The notes: a model not told the origin generated them from the letters alone. Positions 9,128 through 17,630 are shown, counted from the stretch's first letter. The stretch is DNA of 64,000 nucleotides from Breznakiella homolactica (GCF_016616095.2 NZ_CP067089.2:1860001-1924000); one strand, 5' to 3'. A program made the numbers and translations.

Positions 9128-10031
9128 CAAACCAATTGGAACCATCGGTGTCATCGGCGCCGGAAATATGGGCAAGTGTATTATATCAAAACTGATTGAG
9201 CAGGGACGGAGCGTAACGGTATTCGACGCCTTTCCGGAGGCCCTCCGGTGGGCCCGGGATAACGGCGCCGGTACGGCTCCGTCGCCCCTGGCGCTGGCAA
9301 AAGAATGCGCCGTAATCATTATGTCCCTCCCGGGACCGGCTCAGATTGAGACAGTGCTTTTCGGGGAAGCGGGTATGTACGAAGGGCTGTCACCGGACAG
9401 CGTACTAGTGGATACCAGTACGGTAGATCCCGATACAACAAAAACGAATGCCCGGCGGACCGCCGAACGGGGGGCGGCGTATCTTGACTGCCCGATTCTC
9501 GGACGGCCCTCCGCGGCGGGCAAGTGGCTGCTCCCCACCGGAGGGGACAGCGCTGTGCTGGATTACGTCCGGCCCGTGCTGCTGGCATTTGCCCGGGAAG
9601 CCATTCATGTGGGAGAGTCCGGCGCGGGAAACGCGCTGAAGCTGCTCAACCAGATGATGTTCTCAGCCATCAACGCGGTTACCTGCGAAACATTGGCCAT
9701 CGCGGATCATGTCGGGATCGACCGGAAAATATTCTACGAAACCGTCGCTAACAGCGGTGCCGCGACGGTCAGCGGCTTGTTCAAGGAAGTGGGAAAAAAT
9801 ATAGTGGATGAAAATTTCGACAACCCCACCTTTACGGTAGATCTGCTTATAAAGGACGCCCGGTTCGCCCTGGAAATGGCCAAAGCGGCGGACGCGCCGT
9901 CGATTATTTCATCCTCGGTCCAGACATACAACCAGCTGGGCCATGCCAGCGGCATGGGAAACCTCGATACCAGCGCGCTGGTTCATTTATTTGAGAAACT
10001 CTACCAAAAAGACCATAGGAGGCTGCCATGA
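9105..10031 (+). CDS. NAD(P)-dependent beta-hydroxyacid dehydrogenase (3-hydroxyisobutyrate / tartronate semialdehyde reductase family)
   Basis: A 308-residue dehydrogenase. The Rossmann fold has GVIGAGNMG at residues 15-23. The substrate loop DCPILGRPSAAGKWLLPTGG (128-147) replaces the usual PVSGG variant, and the catalytic Lys179 lies in GAGNALKLLNQ. The start at 9105 is set by a perfect AGGAGG at 9091-9096, eight bases upstream. It overlaps the end of the phosphodiesterase gene by 23 bases in another frame, and its own stop overlaps the next ATG as ATGA. The three genes are therefore tightly coupled. Likely reaction: reversible oxidation of a short beta-hydroxy acid. Exact substrate unknown. 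Confidence 0.9.
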   Translation: MISWTGSDKPIGTIGVIGAGNMGKCIISKLIEQGRSVTVFDAFPEALRWARDNGAGTAPSPLALAKECAVIIMSLPGPAQIETVLFGEAGMYEGLSPDSVLVDTSTVDPDTTKTNARRTAERGAAYLDCPILGRPSAAGKWLLPTGGDSAVLDYVRPVLLAFAREAIHVGESGAGNALKLLNQMMFSAINAVTCETLAIADHVGIDRKIFYETVANSGAATVSGLFKEVGKNIVDENFDNPTFTVDLLIKDARFALEMAKAADAPSIISSSVQTYNQLGHASGMGNLDTSALVHLFEKLYQKDHRRLP

Positions 10032-11461
10032 AATTATCTTTTGAATACGGATCGGGTCTGATGGACGCGGAACTGCCGGACTATACGGATGTTTTTGTTC
10101 CCGGCGAAACCGTTCCCGACCCGCCCCACATCCCGCTGGAAAAACTCGAAGAGGAAACCCTCCGGTCAATCCGCAATCCCATGGGTATGGAACCGCTGTC
10201 CAAAACCGCAAAAAAAGGAATGAAGGTCTCGATTATTTTCCCTGATAAGGTAAAGGGCGGATTCCAGGCCACATCCCACCGCAAGGTAGCGATTCCCCTT
10301 ATCATTAAGGAACTGCTGACCGCGGGGGTGGAAAAAAAAGACATCACCCTCATCTGCTCCAACGGGCTCCACCGGAAAAATACAAAACAGGAAATCCGGA
10401 GTCTCCTCGGGGATGCAGTGTTCCACGATTTCTGGTTCTCCGGGCAGATCGTCAACCATGACAGCGAGGATTGGGACAATCTCATAGACCTCGGCAAGGA
10501 TGAACTCGGGGATCCGGTCATCATGAACAAAACCGTGTATGACGCGGATATCGCGGTTCTCATCGGACACACCATGGGGAATCCCTACGGCGGTTACTCC
10601 GGTGGTTACAAACACTGCACCACCGGAATAACCCACTGGAAAAGCATCGGCTCCCACCACAACACGGCGGTGATGCACGGCGCCGATTTTACCCCGGTTT
10701 CGGGGAAAAGTCAGATGCGTTCAAAATTCGACGCCATCGGTATGTACATGGAAAAGTGTATGGGGAAAAAGTTTTTCTGCTGCGACGCGGTACTGGATAC
10801 CAAGGCGAATCAGATCGCGGTATTTTCCGGATACGCCGCCGAGATGCAGCCCGCCAGCTGGGAAGTGGCGGACAAGCGCACCTATGTACCCTGGGCCGAC
10901 AAAAAATACGATGTCCTTGTGTTCGGTATGCCCCAGGAATTCCATTACGGGAACGGCATGGGCACCAATCCTATTCTGATGCTGCAGGCAATTTCCGCCA
11001 ATGTAATCCGCCACAAGCGGATTCTCAGCGACCGGTGTGTGGTTATCTGTTCATCCCTGTGCAACGGGTATTTCCACGAAGAGGAATTCCCTTCGTACCG
11101 GGCAACCTATGAACTGTTTCAGCATGATTACAACAATGTGCTGCCGGACATTGAACTCTACAACGAGTATTTCGCCCGGAACCAGGAATACATCGACAAA
11201 TACCGGTACAACTACTGCTACCACCCGTTCCATGCCTTTTCCATGACTGCCTGCGGCCATATCGCGGAAATGAATACCGCCGCAATGTATATTGTCGGCG
11301 CCATCGAGCCGGGATACGCCCGGGGTATGGGAATGAAAACCAGGGCTACCTTTGAGGAAGCTCTGGCGGATACGATGAAAAAATACACCGGGGACAAACC
11401 GAATATTCTCGCGCTTCCGCGGACGTTTAAAACCGCCGCGGTTCATCTTTGTATGAAGTAA
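10028..11461 (+). CDS. Lactate racemase LarA-like / DUF2088 family protein
   Basis: A 477-residue member of the nickel-pincer racemase family (LarA). Residues matching the LarA cofactor site are visible: His115 in SNGLHRKN, His181 in LIGHTMGN, and Lys195 in GGYSGGYKHC, the position that holds the pincer cofactor covalently. Relatives racemise or epimerise 2-hydroxy acids. The start overlaps the dehydrogenase stop (ATGA). I saw no larB, larC or larE cofactor genes in the window, so the cofactor must come from elsewhere or the reaction differs. The stop codon lies against a strong hairpin that terminates the opposing gene. Confidence 0.85.
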   Translation: MKLSFEYGSGLMDAELPDYTDVFVPGETVPDPPHIPLEKLEEETLRSIRNPMGMEPLSKTAKKGMKVSIIFPDKVKGGFQATSHRKVAIPLIIKELLTAGVEKKDITLICSNGLHRKNTKQEIRSLLGDAVFHDFWFSGQIVNHDSEDWDNLIDLGKDELGDPVIMNKTVYDADIAVLIGHTMGNPYGGYSGGYKHCTTGITHWKSIGSHHNTAVMHGADFTPVSGKSQMRSKFDAIGMYMEKCMGKKFFCCDAVLDTKANQIAVFSGYAAEMQPASWEVADKRTYVPWADKKYDVLVFGMPQEFHYGNGMGTNPILMLQAISANVIRHKRILSDRCVVICSSLCNGYFHEEEFPSYRATYELFQHDYNNVLPDIELYNEYFARNQEYIDKYRYNYCYHPFHAFSMTACGHIAEMNTAAMYIVGAIEPGYARGMGMKTRATFEEALADTMKKYTGDKPNILALPRTFKTAAVHLCMK

Positions 11462-11496
11462 AAAAAACAGGCATATTGCGGACAGCAATATGCCTG
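11461..11496 (-). terminator. Rho-independent terminator of the cNMP-binding gene
   Basis: A perfect 12-bp stem CAGGCATATTGC / GCAATATGCCTG with a 5-nt loop. On the minus strand it is followed by seven or more T residues, which overlap the LarA stop codon. The hairpin may also stop readthrough from the plus-strand operon. Confidence 0.85.
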
Positions 11497-11517
11497 GATT
11501 GCTTCGGCGGTGCCGTC

Positions 11518-11991
11518 TTATTTCCGTTTTGGTCCGGGCATTTCGGGGGCGCCTTCACCATTCCAGGCGTTGCACCGCCACTCATCCATACGGCGCAGGC
11601 GCCGGGAAAGATCCCGGGCAAGATTCATAATGATAATTGAAAAAGCGGCCATGTCTCTTTTGTAGATTTCCCTGAGAGACCGGTTTGATATGGACATGAC
11701 CTTGGTTGCGGTGATAGCCCGGACCGTGGCGGCCGAAGGCATCACATCAAGAACTTCCATTTCGCCGAAGGCATCCCCTTCGCCGAATTCAAACAAGGTA
11801 AGATTTGCTTTAATAACCGCTACCCGGCCTTCGATAACGAAACGGATTTTATCGTTCCGCTCCCCTTCCAGGATAATATCGTCCCCGGGCCCGTAGTGTT
11901 CAAGTTCCATGAGAGGCTGTATTGTATCGATCTGGTTTTCCAGAAGACCACCGAATAAAGAATACTTTTGTAAAGCCGAAGACTCAACCAT
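11518..11991 (-). CDS. Cyclic nucleotide-binding domain protein
   Basis: A 157-residue protein that is almost entirely one cNMP-binding beta-roll (residues about 12-125). The phosphate-binding cassette reads FGEGDAFGEMEVLDVMPSAA. The Arg that binds the cyclic phosphate in CRP (Arg82) aligns with a Ser here, so classical cAMP binding is doubtful. No helix-turn-helix follows. The C-terminal third is a helical, Arg-rich tail with MNLARDLSRRLRRMDEW. It is therefore more like a stand-alone regulatory subunit than a Crp-type activator. It is convergent with the LarA operon and has its own terminator. Confidence 0.85.
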   Translation of the reverse strand: MVESSALQKYSLFGGLLENQIDTIQPLMELEHYGPGDDIILEGERNDKIRFVIEGRVAVIKANLTLFEFGEGDAFGEMEVLDVMPSAATVRAITATKVMSISNRSLREIYKRDMAAFSIIIMNLARDLSRRLRRMDEWRCNAWNGEGAPEMPGPKRK

Positions 11992-12130
11992 TATACAGCT
12001 TTTCCTTACTATAATATTGAATCCCTATCGGGTATTAGTCAAGAAAAAATTATTCAAAATTGTTCATTAAACGAAGAAAAACCATTTTTCAAAAAGGTAT
12101 CGTTATGCTGAACCACACACCCGGAAGGTA

Positions 12131-12688
12131 TTACAGACCGATGGCAGGGGCGATCTTCCGCATGGCCAGGATAGTTTCGCCGATAAGATCGTCCAGGGAA
12201 AGGCCCAGCCGGTCCGCGCCGTTTTCAATAACTTCCCGGCTGACCCCCGCGGCGAACGCCGGGGTTTTCCATTTCTTCTTTACGGATTTTACCTCGAGGT
12301 CCATGACGCTTTTTGAGGGTCTCACCAGAGCGCAGGCGGAAATAAACCCGGTGAGTTCATCCACGGCATAGAGTGTTTTTTCCATGGCCGTAAGAGGTTC
12401 AACATCGGTTACCAGCCCCCAGCCGTGGCTGACCACAGCGCGGATATATTCTTCCGGCCAGCCGGCGTCCTCCAGAATGGGACGGGCCTTAACGCAGTGT
12501 TCCTGGGGAAACTGTTCATAATCAATATCGTGAACCAGACCCACAATTCCCCAGACATCGGCATCTTCGCCGTTTTTTTCAGCAAAATGCCGCATGGCGG
12601 CTTCCACCGAAAGAGCGTGCCGCCACAGGGCTTCGTCGCTGTTGTACTGCCGCCACAATTGTTCCGCTTCCGTTCTGGTAGGTGCCAT
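12131..12688 (-). CDS. HD-domain protein (putative metal-dependent phosphohydrolase)
   Basis: A 185-residue HDIG-type protein. The ordered metal ligands are visible: HALSVEAAMR (His24), GLVHDID (His53-Asp54), a His in the PQEHC region and a later Asp in AVDELTGF. Relatives are annotated as HDIG hydrolases acting on nucleotides or other phosphoesters. It lies 12 bp downstream of ychF on the same strand, so the two are probably co-transcribed. No other domain is present. The substrate is unknown. Confidence 0.85.
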   Translation of the reverse strand: MAPTRTEAEQLWRQYNSDEALWRHALSVEAAMRHFAEKNGEDADVWGIVGLVHDIDYEQFPQEHCVKARPILEDAGWPEEYIRAVVSHGWGLVTDVEPLTAMEKTLYAVDELTGFISACALVRPSKSVMDLEVKSVKKKWKTPAFAAGVSREVIENGADRLGLSLDDLIGETILAMRKIAPAIGL

Positions 12689-12700
12689 GGTTATACTCCG

Positions 12701-13810
12701 CTATACATTAAACTTAAAGAACATCACATCGCCGTCCTGGACGGTGTATTCTTTTCCTTCGATACGGTATTTGCCGGCTTCCTTGATTTTAGCCTCGCTC
12801 CCGTACTGGACAATATCCTCAAAAGAATAAACCTCGGCCTTAATAAAGCCTTTCTCAAAATCCGTATGAATCACCCCGGCGGCCTTCGGGGCGGTATCAC
12901 CGGCGTGGATGGTCCAGGCCCGGCATTCATCCTCACCGGCGGTAAAGAAAGTCCGCAGACCCAGAAGCCGGTAGGCGGCGTGAATCAGGGCGCTCAGCCC
13001 GGATTCCTCCAGACCCAGTTCGCTGAGGAAGGCAAGTTTTTCCTCTTCGTCTTCAATATCCGCAAGTTCGGCTTCGAATTTTCCGCAGATAACCACCGCT
13101 TCCGAACCTTCCGCCTGGGCCCGTTTCTTTACCGAATCCACGTAGGCGTTGCCGTTCCGCATTCCCTCTTCGTCCACGTTGCAGACGTAGAGCTGGGGCT
13201 TCATAGTTATGAAGTGGCAGTCGTATACCGCGGATTTTTCATCGTCGCTCAGACCCGCTGACCGGGCGGGTTTTCCGTCCTCAAGGGCGGGCTGGATTTT
13301 GTCCAGGGCGGCGATGGCCAGTTCCGCCAGCTTCTGCTGGTCCTTGGCCTGGACCTTGAGGGTCCGCTGCGCCCGGTCGCGCCGTTTTAGCAGCGTATCG
13401 AGATCCGCCAGGGCCAATTCGATATTGATCGTTTCCATATCCGATTCCGGGTCCACTTTGTTTTCCACATGGACCACATCGGGATTGTCGAAACACCGGA
13501 CGACCTGGGCGATGACCCCCACTTCCCGGATATGGGACAGAAACTGGTTGCCGAGTCCCTCCCCTTTTGACGCGCCTTTTACAAGGCCCGCAATATCCAC
13601 GAATTCAACGGCTGCCGGAATGGTCCGTTTTGGACTGAAGATGCCGGACAGCCTGGTAAGCCGGCTATCCGGTACGTTGACGATCCCCACATTGGGATTG
13701 ATAGTACAGAAGGGGTAATTAGCCGCTTCCGCCGGTGCCGAGCTGAGGGCAGAAAAAATAGTGGACTTTCCCACATTCGGGAGTCCAACGATACCGCAGT
13801 TTAAAGCCAT
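12701..13810 (-). CDS. ychF: Redox-regulated ATPase YchF (Obg-family)
   Basis: A 369-residue universally conserved OLA1/YchF P-loop protein that binds ATP rather than GTP and associates with ribosomes. The P-loop [17 protein letters not shown] is at the N-terminus. The second motif [20 protein letters not shown] carries the family-specific sequence after switch II. A coiled-coil hairpin with the KRRDRAQRT region follows in the middle, and a TGS-like domain ends the protein. Length and motifs are typical. It is followed closely by the HD gene. Its upstream side holds the structured repeats at 13.9-14.4 kb. Confidence 0.97.
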   Translation of the reverse strand: MALNCGIVGLPNVGKSTIFSALSSAPAEAANYPFCTINPNVGIVNVPDSRLTRLSGIFSPKRTIPAAVEFVDIAGLVKGASKGEGLGNQFLSHIREVGVIAQVVRCFDNPDVVHVENKVDPESDMETINIELALADLDTLLKRRDRAQRTLKVQAKDQQKLAELAIAALDKIQPALEDGKPARSAGLSDDEKSAVYDCHFITMKPQLYVCNVDEEGMRNGNAYVDSVKKRAQAEGSEAVVICGKFEAELADIEDEEEKLAFLSELGLEESGLSALIHAAYRLLGLRTFFTAGEDECRAWTIHAGDTAPKAAGVIHTDFEKGFIKAEVYSFEDIVQYGSEAKIKEAGKYRIEGKEYTVQDGDVMFFKFNV

Positions 13811-13886
13811 ACGCCATTGTACGGACCGGCAACTTCCTGGTCAACACTGGGGGCGGTCAGGGCGCCTGTGGTATACGGTATTATCC

Positions 13887-14032
13887 GGCAAAGAAGCATG
13901 GGGGTAACGGGTCCGGGGGTCCTGCCGCAGTACTAAGGGTATGGCTCCTCGTCGGCCTGCGGCCTCGAAAGTCGCTCATACCCTTAGTACTGCGGCACCC
14001 CGTGTTACCGATACGGCCCATGCTTCTTTGCC
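13887..14032 (+). repeat. Structured repeat, family F1, copy A
   Basis: A 146-bp near-perfect inverted repeat. Outer 16-bp arms GGCAAAGAAGCATGGG (13887-13902) and its complement (14017-14032) match copy C. Inner arms of 19 bp (13925-13943 and 13977-13995) pair perfectly. The loop between them carries the conserved F1 core, with GGCTCCTCGTCGGCC followed by a small GGCC hairpin and GAAAGTCGCT. The same core is in copies B, C and D, while the inner arms differ in sequence in each. It is not coding: the reading frames across it are accidental. Confidence 0.85.
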
Positions 14033-14140
14033 GCTGATCCGTAGATACCGCAGGTACCCTGCTTTTGCGGAGGGGCTGGATGGTGTGTTGCGTTTCGGTA
14101 GGTATTGTACAGGTCACTGATTCGAGAGTAAATGGGCCCC

Positions 14141-14437
14141 TACCCAGGAACCTGAAGTGGGGGTAGCGGAAGCCCCCGGAGGGGCAAATCTGAAAGATTT
14201 GCCGCGAGGAGGCTGGAGCCAGGGGGAGCAGCCCTCTTGACCGGGCGGCACCGAGCCGGTTTAAGCCGGAAAGCACCCGGCCAGAATGGTAACGCCGGGT
14301 GTCGTATAAAATGGGGATTGAGCGACTTTCTAGGCCGAAGGCCGACGAGGAGCCAATCCCCATTTTATACGACAGGACCCGCGGAACCGGTAAACACGGG
14401 TGCTTTCCGGATTGGAAGACTCGGTGCTCCCCCTCAT
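14141..14437 (+). repeat. Composite structured element (F2 domain plus F1 copy B)
   Basis: An element of about 297 bp shared with 42981-43260. The left part (F2, 14141-14236) aligns almost base for base with 43164-43260 reversed, and includes GAGGAGGCTGGAGCCAGG. The right part is an F1 core on the minus strand with perfect 19-bp arms at 14302-14320 and 14354-14372, enclosed by 14-bp arms at 14266-14279 and 14397-14410. AGGGGGAGCA at 14221-14230 is complementary to TGCTCCCCCT at 14425-14434, closing the whole right part. The end GGTGCTCCCCCTCAT is identical in the second copy. The rest of the 736-bp gap 13811-14546 (14033-14140, 14438-14546) holds only the ilvE leader. Confidence 0.8.
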
Positions 14438-14479
14438 CTTGTTTTTCCTAATATATTGCGGTACTATTAAATATATAGT

Positions 14480-14501
14480 ATACTTAAAGCGACTTAAGTA
14501 T
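14480..14501 (+). promoter_or_regulatory. Inverted repeat in the ilvE leader
   Basis: ATACTTAA and TTAAGTAT arms with a six-base centre lie 45 bp before the ilvE start, in an AT-rich promoter stretch with TATATAGTATAC just upstream. It could be an operator. A smaller CCCTG/CAGGG hairpin follows before the AGGAGG ribosome site. Confidence 0.4.
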
Positions 14502-14546
14502 TATTAAAAACCCTGACATTCAGGGGAACGACACCAGGAGGCTGAT

Positions 14547-15632
14547 ATGGGTTTTTCATTGGACAGCTACCCAGTGGTTTACCGGGCAAAATACGCTGGC
14601 AAGGCTTGGAGTGAGGAGTATTTGGAAAAATCTCATAAAACTCCGGAAGAAGAAGCGGGCATGAGCGAGGGGGATTACGCGAAACTCTCGGAATCCCGCA
14701 ATTTCTATGACGATATGCCCCTGGTAAGCTACACCACCCAGTACGGCCTCGGCTGCTTTGAGGGACTCAAGGCCCTTCCCCAGAAGGACGGCGGACTGGC
14801 GATTTTCCGGCCCGACAGAAACGGGGAACGGTTCTTCAATTCCATGGAAGGCCTCATGATGCCCGGTTTCCCGGCGGACATGTTCGTAAAAGCCTGTGTC
14901 GAGACGGTTAAACGGAACGCCGGCCTTGGATTCCGCCCCCATTACAAGAGCGAATGGGAAAAAGACTCCTTCATGAACGCCGATTCGGTCTATATGCGGC
15001 CCTTTTCCTATTCAGAAGGGGGTGTCGGGGTTTCCCTTTCAAAAGCGCCCTGGGTTATTATCGTAACCACCCCGGTAAGCTCCTATTTTTCCGGGGGCAA
15101 ATCGGAAGCCGTGGTCACCGAGCGGATAAGAGCCACCCCAAAGGGAACCGGCTGGATCAAGGCAGCCTCAAACTACGTTATTTCCGCCCTCGCCCGTGAG
15201 GAAGCCCATAAAGGCGGGTTCATGGAATGTGTGTTCCTGGACGCCACCGACCGGAAATACTTTGAAGAAGGCTCTTCCAGCAACATTTTCTTCTATTTAA
15301 AGTCCGGCGAACTGGTTACGCCTGAACTGGGTGATACCATACTTCCGGGGATAACCCGGTCCAGCATCATAGAACTGGCCCGTGATATAAACGTAAAAAC
15401 CTCCGAACGCAAAATTTCCGTGGATGAGGTATTCGCCGATGGCGCGGAGTGCTTTGTCACCGGGACAGCCGCCGGGGTTACCCCCATCGAATCCCTGACC
15501 TATAACGGCAAAAAAATCGTCTTCAACAACGGTAAGGTCGGAGATCTGAGCGCAAAGCTCAGGGACACCCTCAAAGGGATCCAATACGGGGTTCTTGAAG
15601 ATACCAAAGGCTGGATGGTAAAGGTGGTATAA
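14547..15632 (+). CDS. ilvE: Branched-chain amino acid aminotransferase
   Basis: A 361-residue PLP enzyme of fold type IV that transfers the amino group between glutamate and the 2-keto acids of Leu, Ile and Val. Its length fits the large (BCAT-2) subgroup. The cofactor Lys205 lies in GTGWIKAASNY. YGLGCFEGLKA and SSSNIFFYL, followed by LPGITRSSIIELA, are the usual substrate and phosphate-binding segments. AGGAGG precedes the ATG by the normal distance. It stands alone, closed by a strong terminator. Confidence 0.95.
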   Translation: MGFSLDSYPVVYRAKYAGKAWSEEYLEKSHKTPEEEAGMSEGDYAKLSESRNFYDDMPLVSYTTQYGLGCFEGLKALPQKDGGLAIFRPDRNGERFFNSMEGLMMPGFPADMFVKACVETVKRNAGLGFRPHYKSEWEKDSFMNADSVYMRPFSYSEGGVGVSLSKAPWVIIVTTPVSSYFSGGKSEAVVTERIRATPKGTGWIKAASNYVISALAREEAHKGGFMECVFLDATDRKYFEEGSSSNIFFYLKSGELVTPELGDTILPGITRSSIIELARDINVKTSERKISVDEVFADGAECFVTGTAAGVTPIESLTYNGKKIVFNNGKVGDLSAKLRDTLKGIQYGVLEDTKGWMVKVV

Positions 15633-15660
15633 ATTTCTCCTGAAGCTCCCGCCGTCTATA

Positions 15661-15687
15661 AAAGCCCGGAATGATCCGGGCTTTTTT
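15661..15687 (+). terminator. Rho-independent terminator of ilvE
   Basis: AAAGCCCGGA and TCCGGGCTTT pair around a 4-nt loop and are followed by a T-run. Confidence 0.9.
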
Positions 15688-15925
15688 ATGTATTGAGAAT
15701 GACATTTTTTCGTTTTTTGTTTACTTTAAATAGATTTTGTTGTATATTTAAAATAATATATATGAAAATGTAAAATACACTACAATAGATATATTAGATT
15801 TTTTAAATCTATTTGATTTTCTATTGATATTTTTTATTTACACCGATATATTACTAAATAAATAAACAATAATATTGTTGAATAAAAGGCATTATTATTT
15901 TTTGGTTTATTTTTTTACAATATAC
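15688..15925. other. AT-rich intergenic stretch with small palindromes
   Basis: About 240 bp of very AT-rich DNA without a gene. It holds two perfect small inverted repeats, TAGATTT/AAATCTA at 15795-15811 and AACAAT/ATTGTT at 15865-15879, and a -10-like TACAAT at 15916-15921. It may be an UP-element-rich promoter zone for the following lipoprotein gene. Confidence 0.5.
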
Positions 15926-15942
15926 CTGACTAGTTTAGTCAG
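15926..15942. promoter_or_regulatory. Palindromic operator candidate, copy 1
   Basis: CTGACTA-GTT-TAGTCAG, perfect 7-bp arms, directly downstream of the TACAAT -10. The second copy at 17729-17745 has T/A at the outer pair, so symmetry is kept by a paired change. The spacing is like TetR-family sites. Confidence 0.6.
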
Positions 15943-16092
15943 TTTATTCGAGCAGCCATAAAACACATGTTTTAAGTGGGCTTAGAGAAGAGGTTAATCA
16001 TGAAGAAGAATCATTTAGCTTTGTTTGCTATGGTGATTGTTCTATTTCTTACCGCCGCGTTTACCGCGGCATGCAGTTCCCCGGTTTCTTCC
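15926..16092 (+). repeat. Direct duplication of control region and signal-peptide coding sequence, copy 1
   Basis: About 165 bp, from the operator through the ribosome site into codon 30 or so of the lipoprotein, nearly identical to 17729-17895. It marks a tandem gene duplication. Confidence 0.8.
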
Positions 16093-17625
16093 CCGGCAGA
16101 AATTCCCGGAGGAAGCGGCAATGGAAATGGCGGGGGAAACAGCAATAATGGTAACGGAAACGGCAATGGAGAACAGCCGAATAATCCGGACCCTGTTCCG
16201 AGCTACTATAGTATAACCTACAACGGAAACGGAAACACCGCCGGGCAGGCGCCTTCCGATACGGCGGAATACCTGTCAGGCACGGATATTGTTACCGCGG
16301 CAGAGACCGGCGATCTGTATAAAGTCGGCTACCGGATCAACGGATGGAACACCAGCAGAGACGGTACGGGCACCCATTATTCCGGGGGTAGTGAATTTAC
16401 CATGGGAAGCGGCCCGGTAACGCTCTACGCTCAGTGGGAACCGGTGTATCCCATGGTATCCGTAGGGGATAATTTCTCCCTGCTTATCACCGGGGATGGA
16501 AGTCTTTACGCTTCAGGGGCCAATGGTGACGGGCAGCTCGGTACCAGCGGCGGCGGTGACAAAAGCAGCTTTACCTACGTTACGGACAACGTTGCCATGG
16601 CCAGCGCCCGGTTTGACCACTCGGTAATTCTCAAAAAGGACGGAACTCCCTGGGCCTGGGGCGATAATTCATTTTATAAGCTTGGCATCAACAGTACCGC
16701 GATCTATGTCAATTCTCCCCAATTGGTCCAGTCCGAAGGATTTCCCGACCCCGCGGACCCGATAGTCAGGGTAATAGCGGGTACGCAGCACACCGGGTAC
16801 ATCACGAAAAACGGAAACTACTGGGTGGCGGGCAGCAATGAGAGAGGATCCCTGGGATTTGAAAACGGTACCAACTTGGTCGCTCCGAAGCGTGTTGGCT
16901 ACATGAACAATGTGGTTTCCGGGGACATCGGCAGTTCCTATACCATGCTGGTGACCAAATCCGGCGGTCTGTACGCCGCCGGGATCAATCAATACGGTTC
17001 CCTGGGAACCGGCAGCGGAAGCAATCTTGAAGATGGATTTATGATAAATAAAACCAGTGCGGTTCAGGCCATAGGTACATCCGACAGTATCGCGGCGGTA
17101 TTCACCGGAAACAGCGACTATACCATGATCCTAACGAAAAATGGCAATGTCTATTCCACAGGAAATAACGACACCGGAAAACTGTCCCTGGGAGATACAA
17201 CCAACCGGAATACTTTTACCCGGGCACAGGAAACCTCCGGCGGCATGAACCAGAATATAACCGGTGTGAATACCATTGCCATGGGTACGGACCATGTCCT
17301 GTTCCTTAAAAACGACGGGACCCTGTGGGCAGCCGGCGGAGGCGCCGACAATAAACTTGGCCTCAGCGGTACCGCAAACCAATCCAGGGCCGTCAAAGTT
17401 ATGAACAACGTTGCCTATGCGGCGGCAGGGAAAAAGTACACATTGGCGGTGACCACCGACGGACGGCTCTACGCCGCTGGAGGAAACAGTTCGGGCCAGT
17501 TTGGCGGCTCAATGACCACACCGGTGCAGCCTGGCAAAGACGGCGCCGATCCCAATGTGGAAGCCGGCACCATGTGGTTTGAAGTTGACTGGAGGACCCC
17601 TACGGGGAATACCGCGGCCAACTAA
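16000..17625 (+). CDS. RCC1-repeat surface lipoprotein with one InlB-type repeat (paralog 1)
   Basis: A predicted lipoprotein of 541 residues. The signal peptide ends FTAACSS, giving a lipidated Cys in a spirochaete-type lipobox. A Gly/Asn-rich linker (about residues 38-65) follows, then one Listeria-Bacteroides repeat (Flg_new/InlB_B type) ending in GPVTLYAQWEP. The rest contains seven RCC1 blades, each with a pattern like DGTLWAAGGGADNKLG, enough for a closed seven-bladed propeller. The start at 16000 rather than 15976 is supported by the identical leader of the paralog and the GAGAAGAGG ribosome site. It is probably exposed on the cell surface for binding. The partner is unknown. Confidence 0.85.
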   Translation: MKKNHLALFAMVIVLFLTAAFTAACSSPVSSPAEIPGGSGNGNGGGNSNNGNGNGNGEQPNNPDPVPSYYSITYNGNGNTAGQAPSDTAEYLSGTDIVTAAETGDLYKVGYRINGWNTSRDGTGTHYSGGSEFTMGSGPVTLYAQWEPVYPMVSVGDNFSLLITGDGSLYASGANGDGQLGTSGGGDKSSFTYVTDNVAMASARFDHSVILKKDGTPWAWGDNSFYKLGINSTAIYVNSPQLVQSEGFPDPADPIVRVIAGTQHTGYITKNGNYWVAGSNERGSLGFENGTNLVAPKRVGYMNNVVSGDIGSSYTMLVTKSGGLYAAGINQYGSLGTGSGSNLEDGFMINKTSAVQAIGTSDSIAAVFTGNSDYTMILTKNGNVYSTGNNDTGKLSLGDTTNRNTFTRAQETSGGMNQNITGVNTIAMGTDHVLFLKNDGTLWAAGGGADNKLGLSGTANQSRAVKVMNNVAYAAAGKKYTLAVTTDGRLYAAGGNSSGQFGGSMTTPVQPGKDGADPNVEAGTMWFEVDWRTPTGNTAAN

Positions 17626-17630
17626 TGAAT

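Noticed and set aside
14033..14140. tRNA-like stretch near GATTCGAGAG
   Set aside because: No acceptor stem or anticodon arm can be formed around it, and the T-loop consensus is not met.
13881..14363. Minus-strand ORF of 160 codons across the repeats, and similar ones at 22651-23124 and 43005-43280
   Set aside because: They read through the F1 hairpins and share only the peptide of the conserved loop (such as SDFRGRRPTRS). Arms change freely and no ribosome site or conserved frame exists, so they are repeat shadows and not genes.
13887..14437. Integron attC sites
   Set aside because: attC sites are also folded repeats, but they conserve the ends (RYYYAAC and GTTRRRY) and vary the loop. Here the loop is conserved, the expected core sites are not present, and no integrase was seen.
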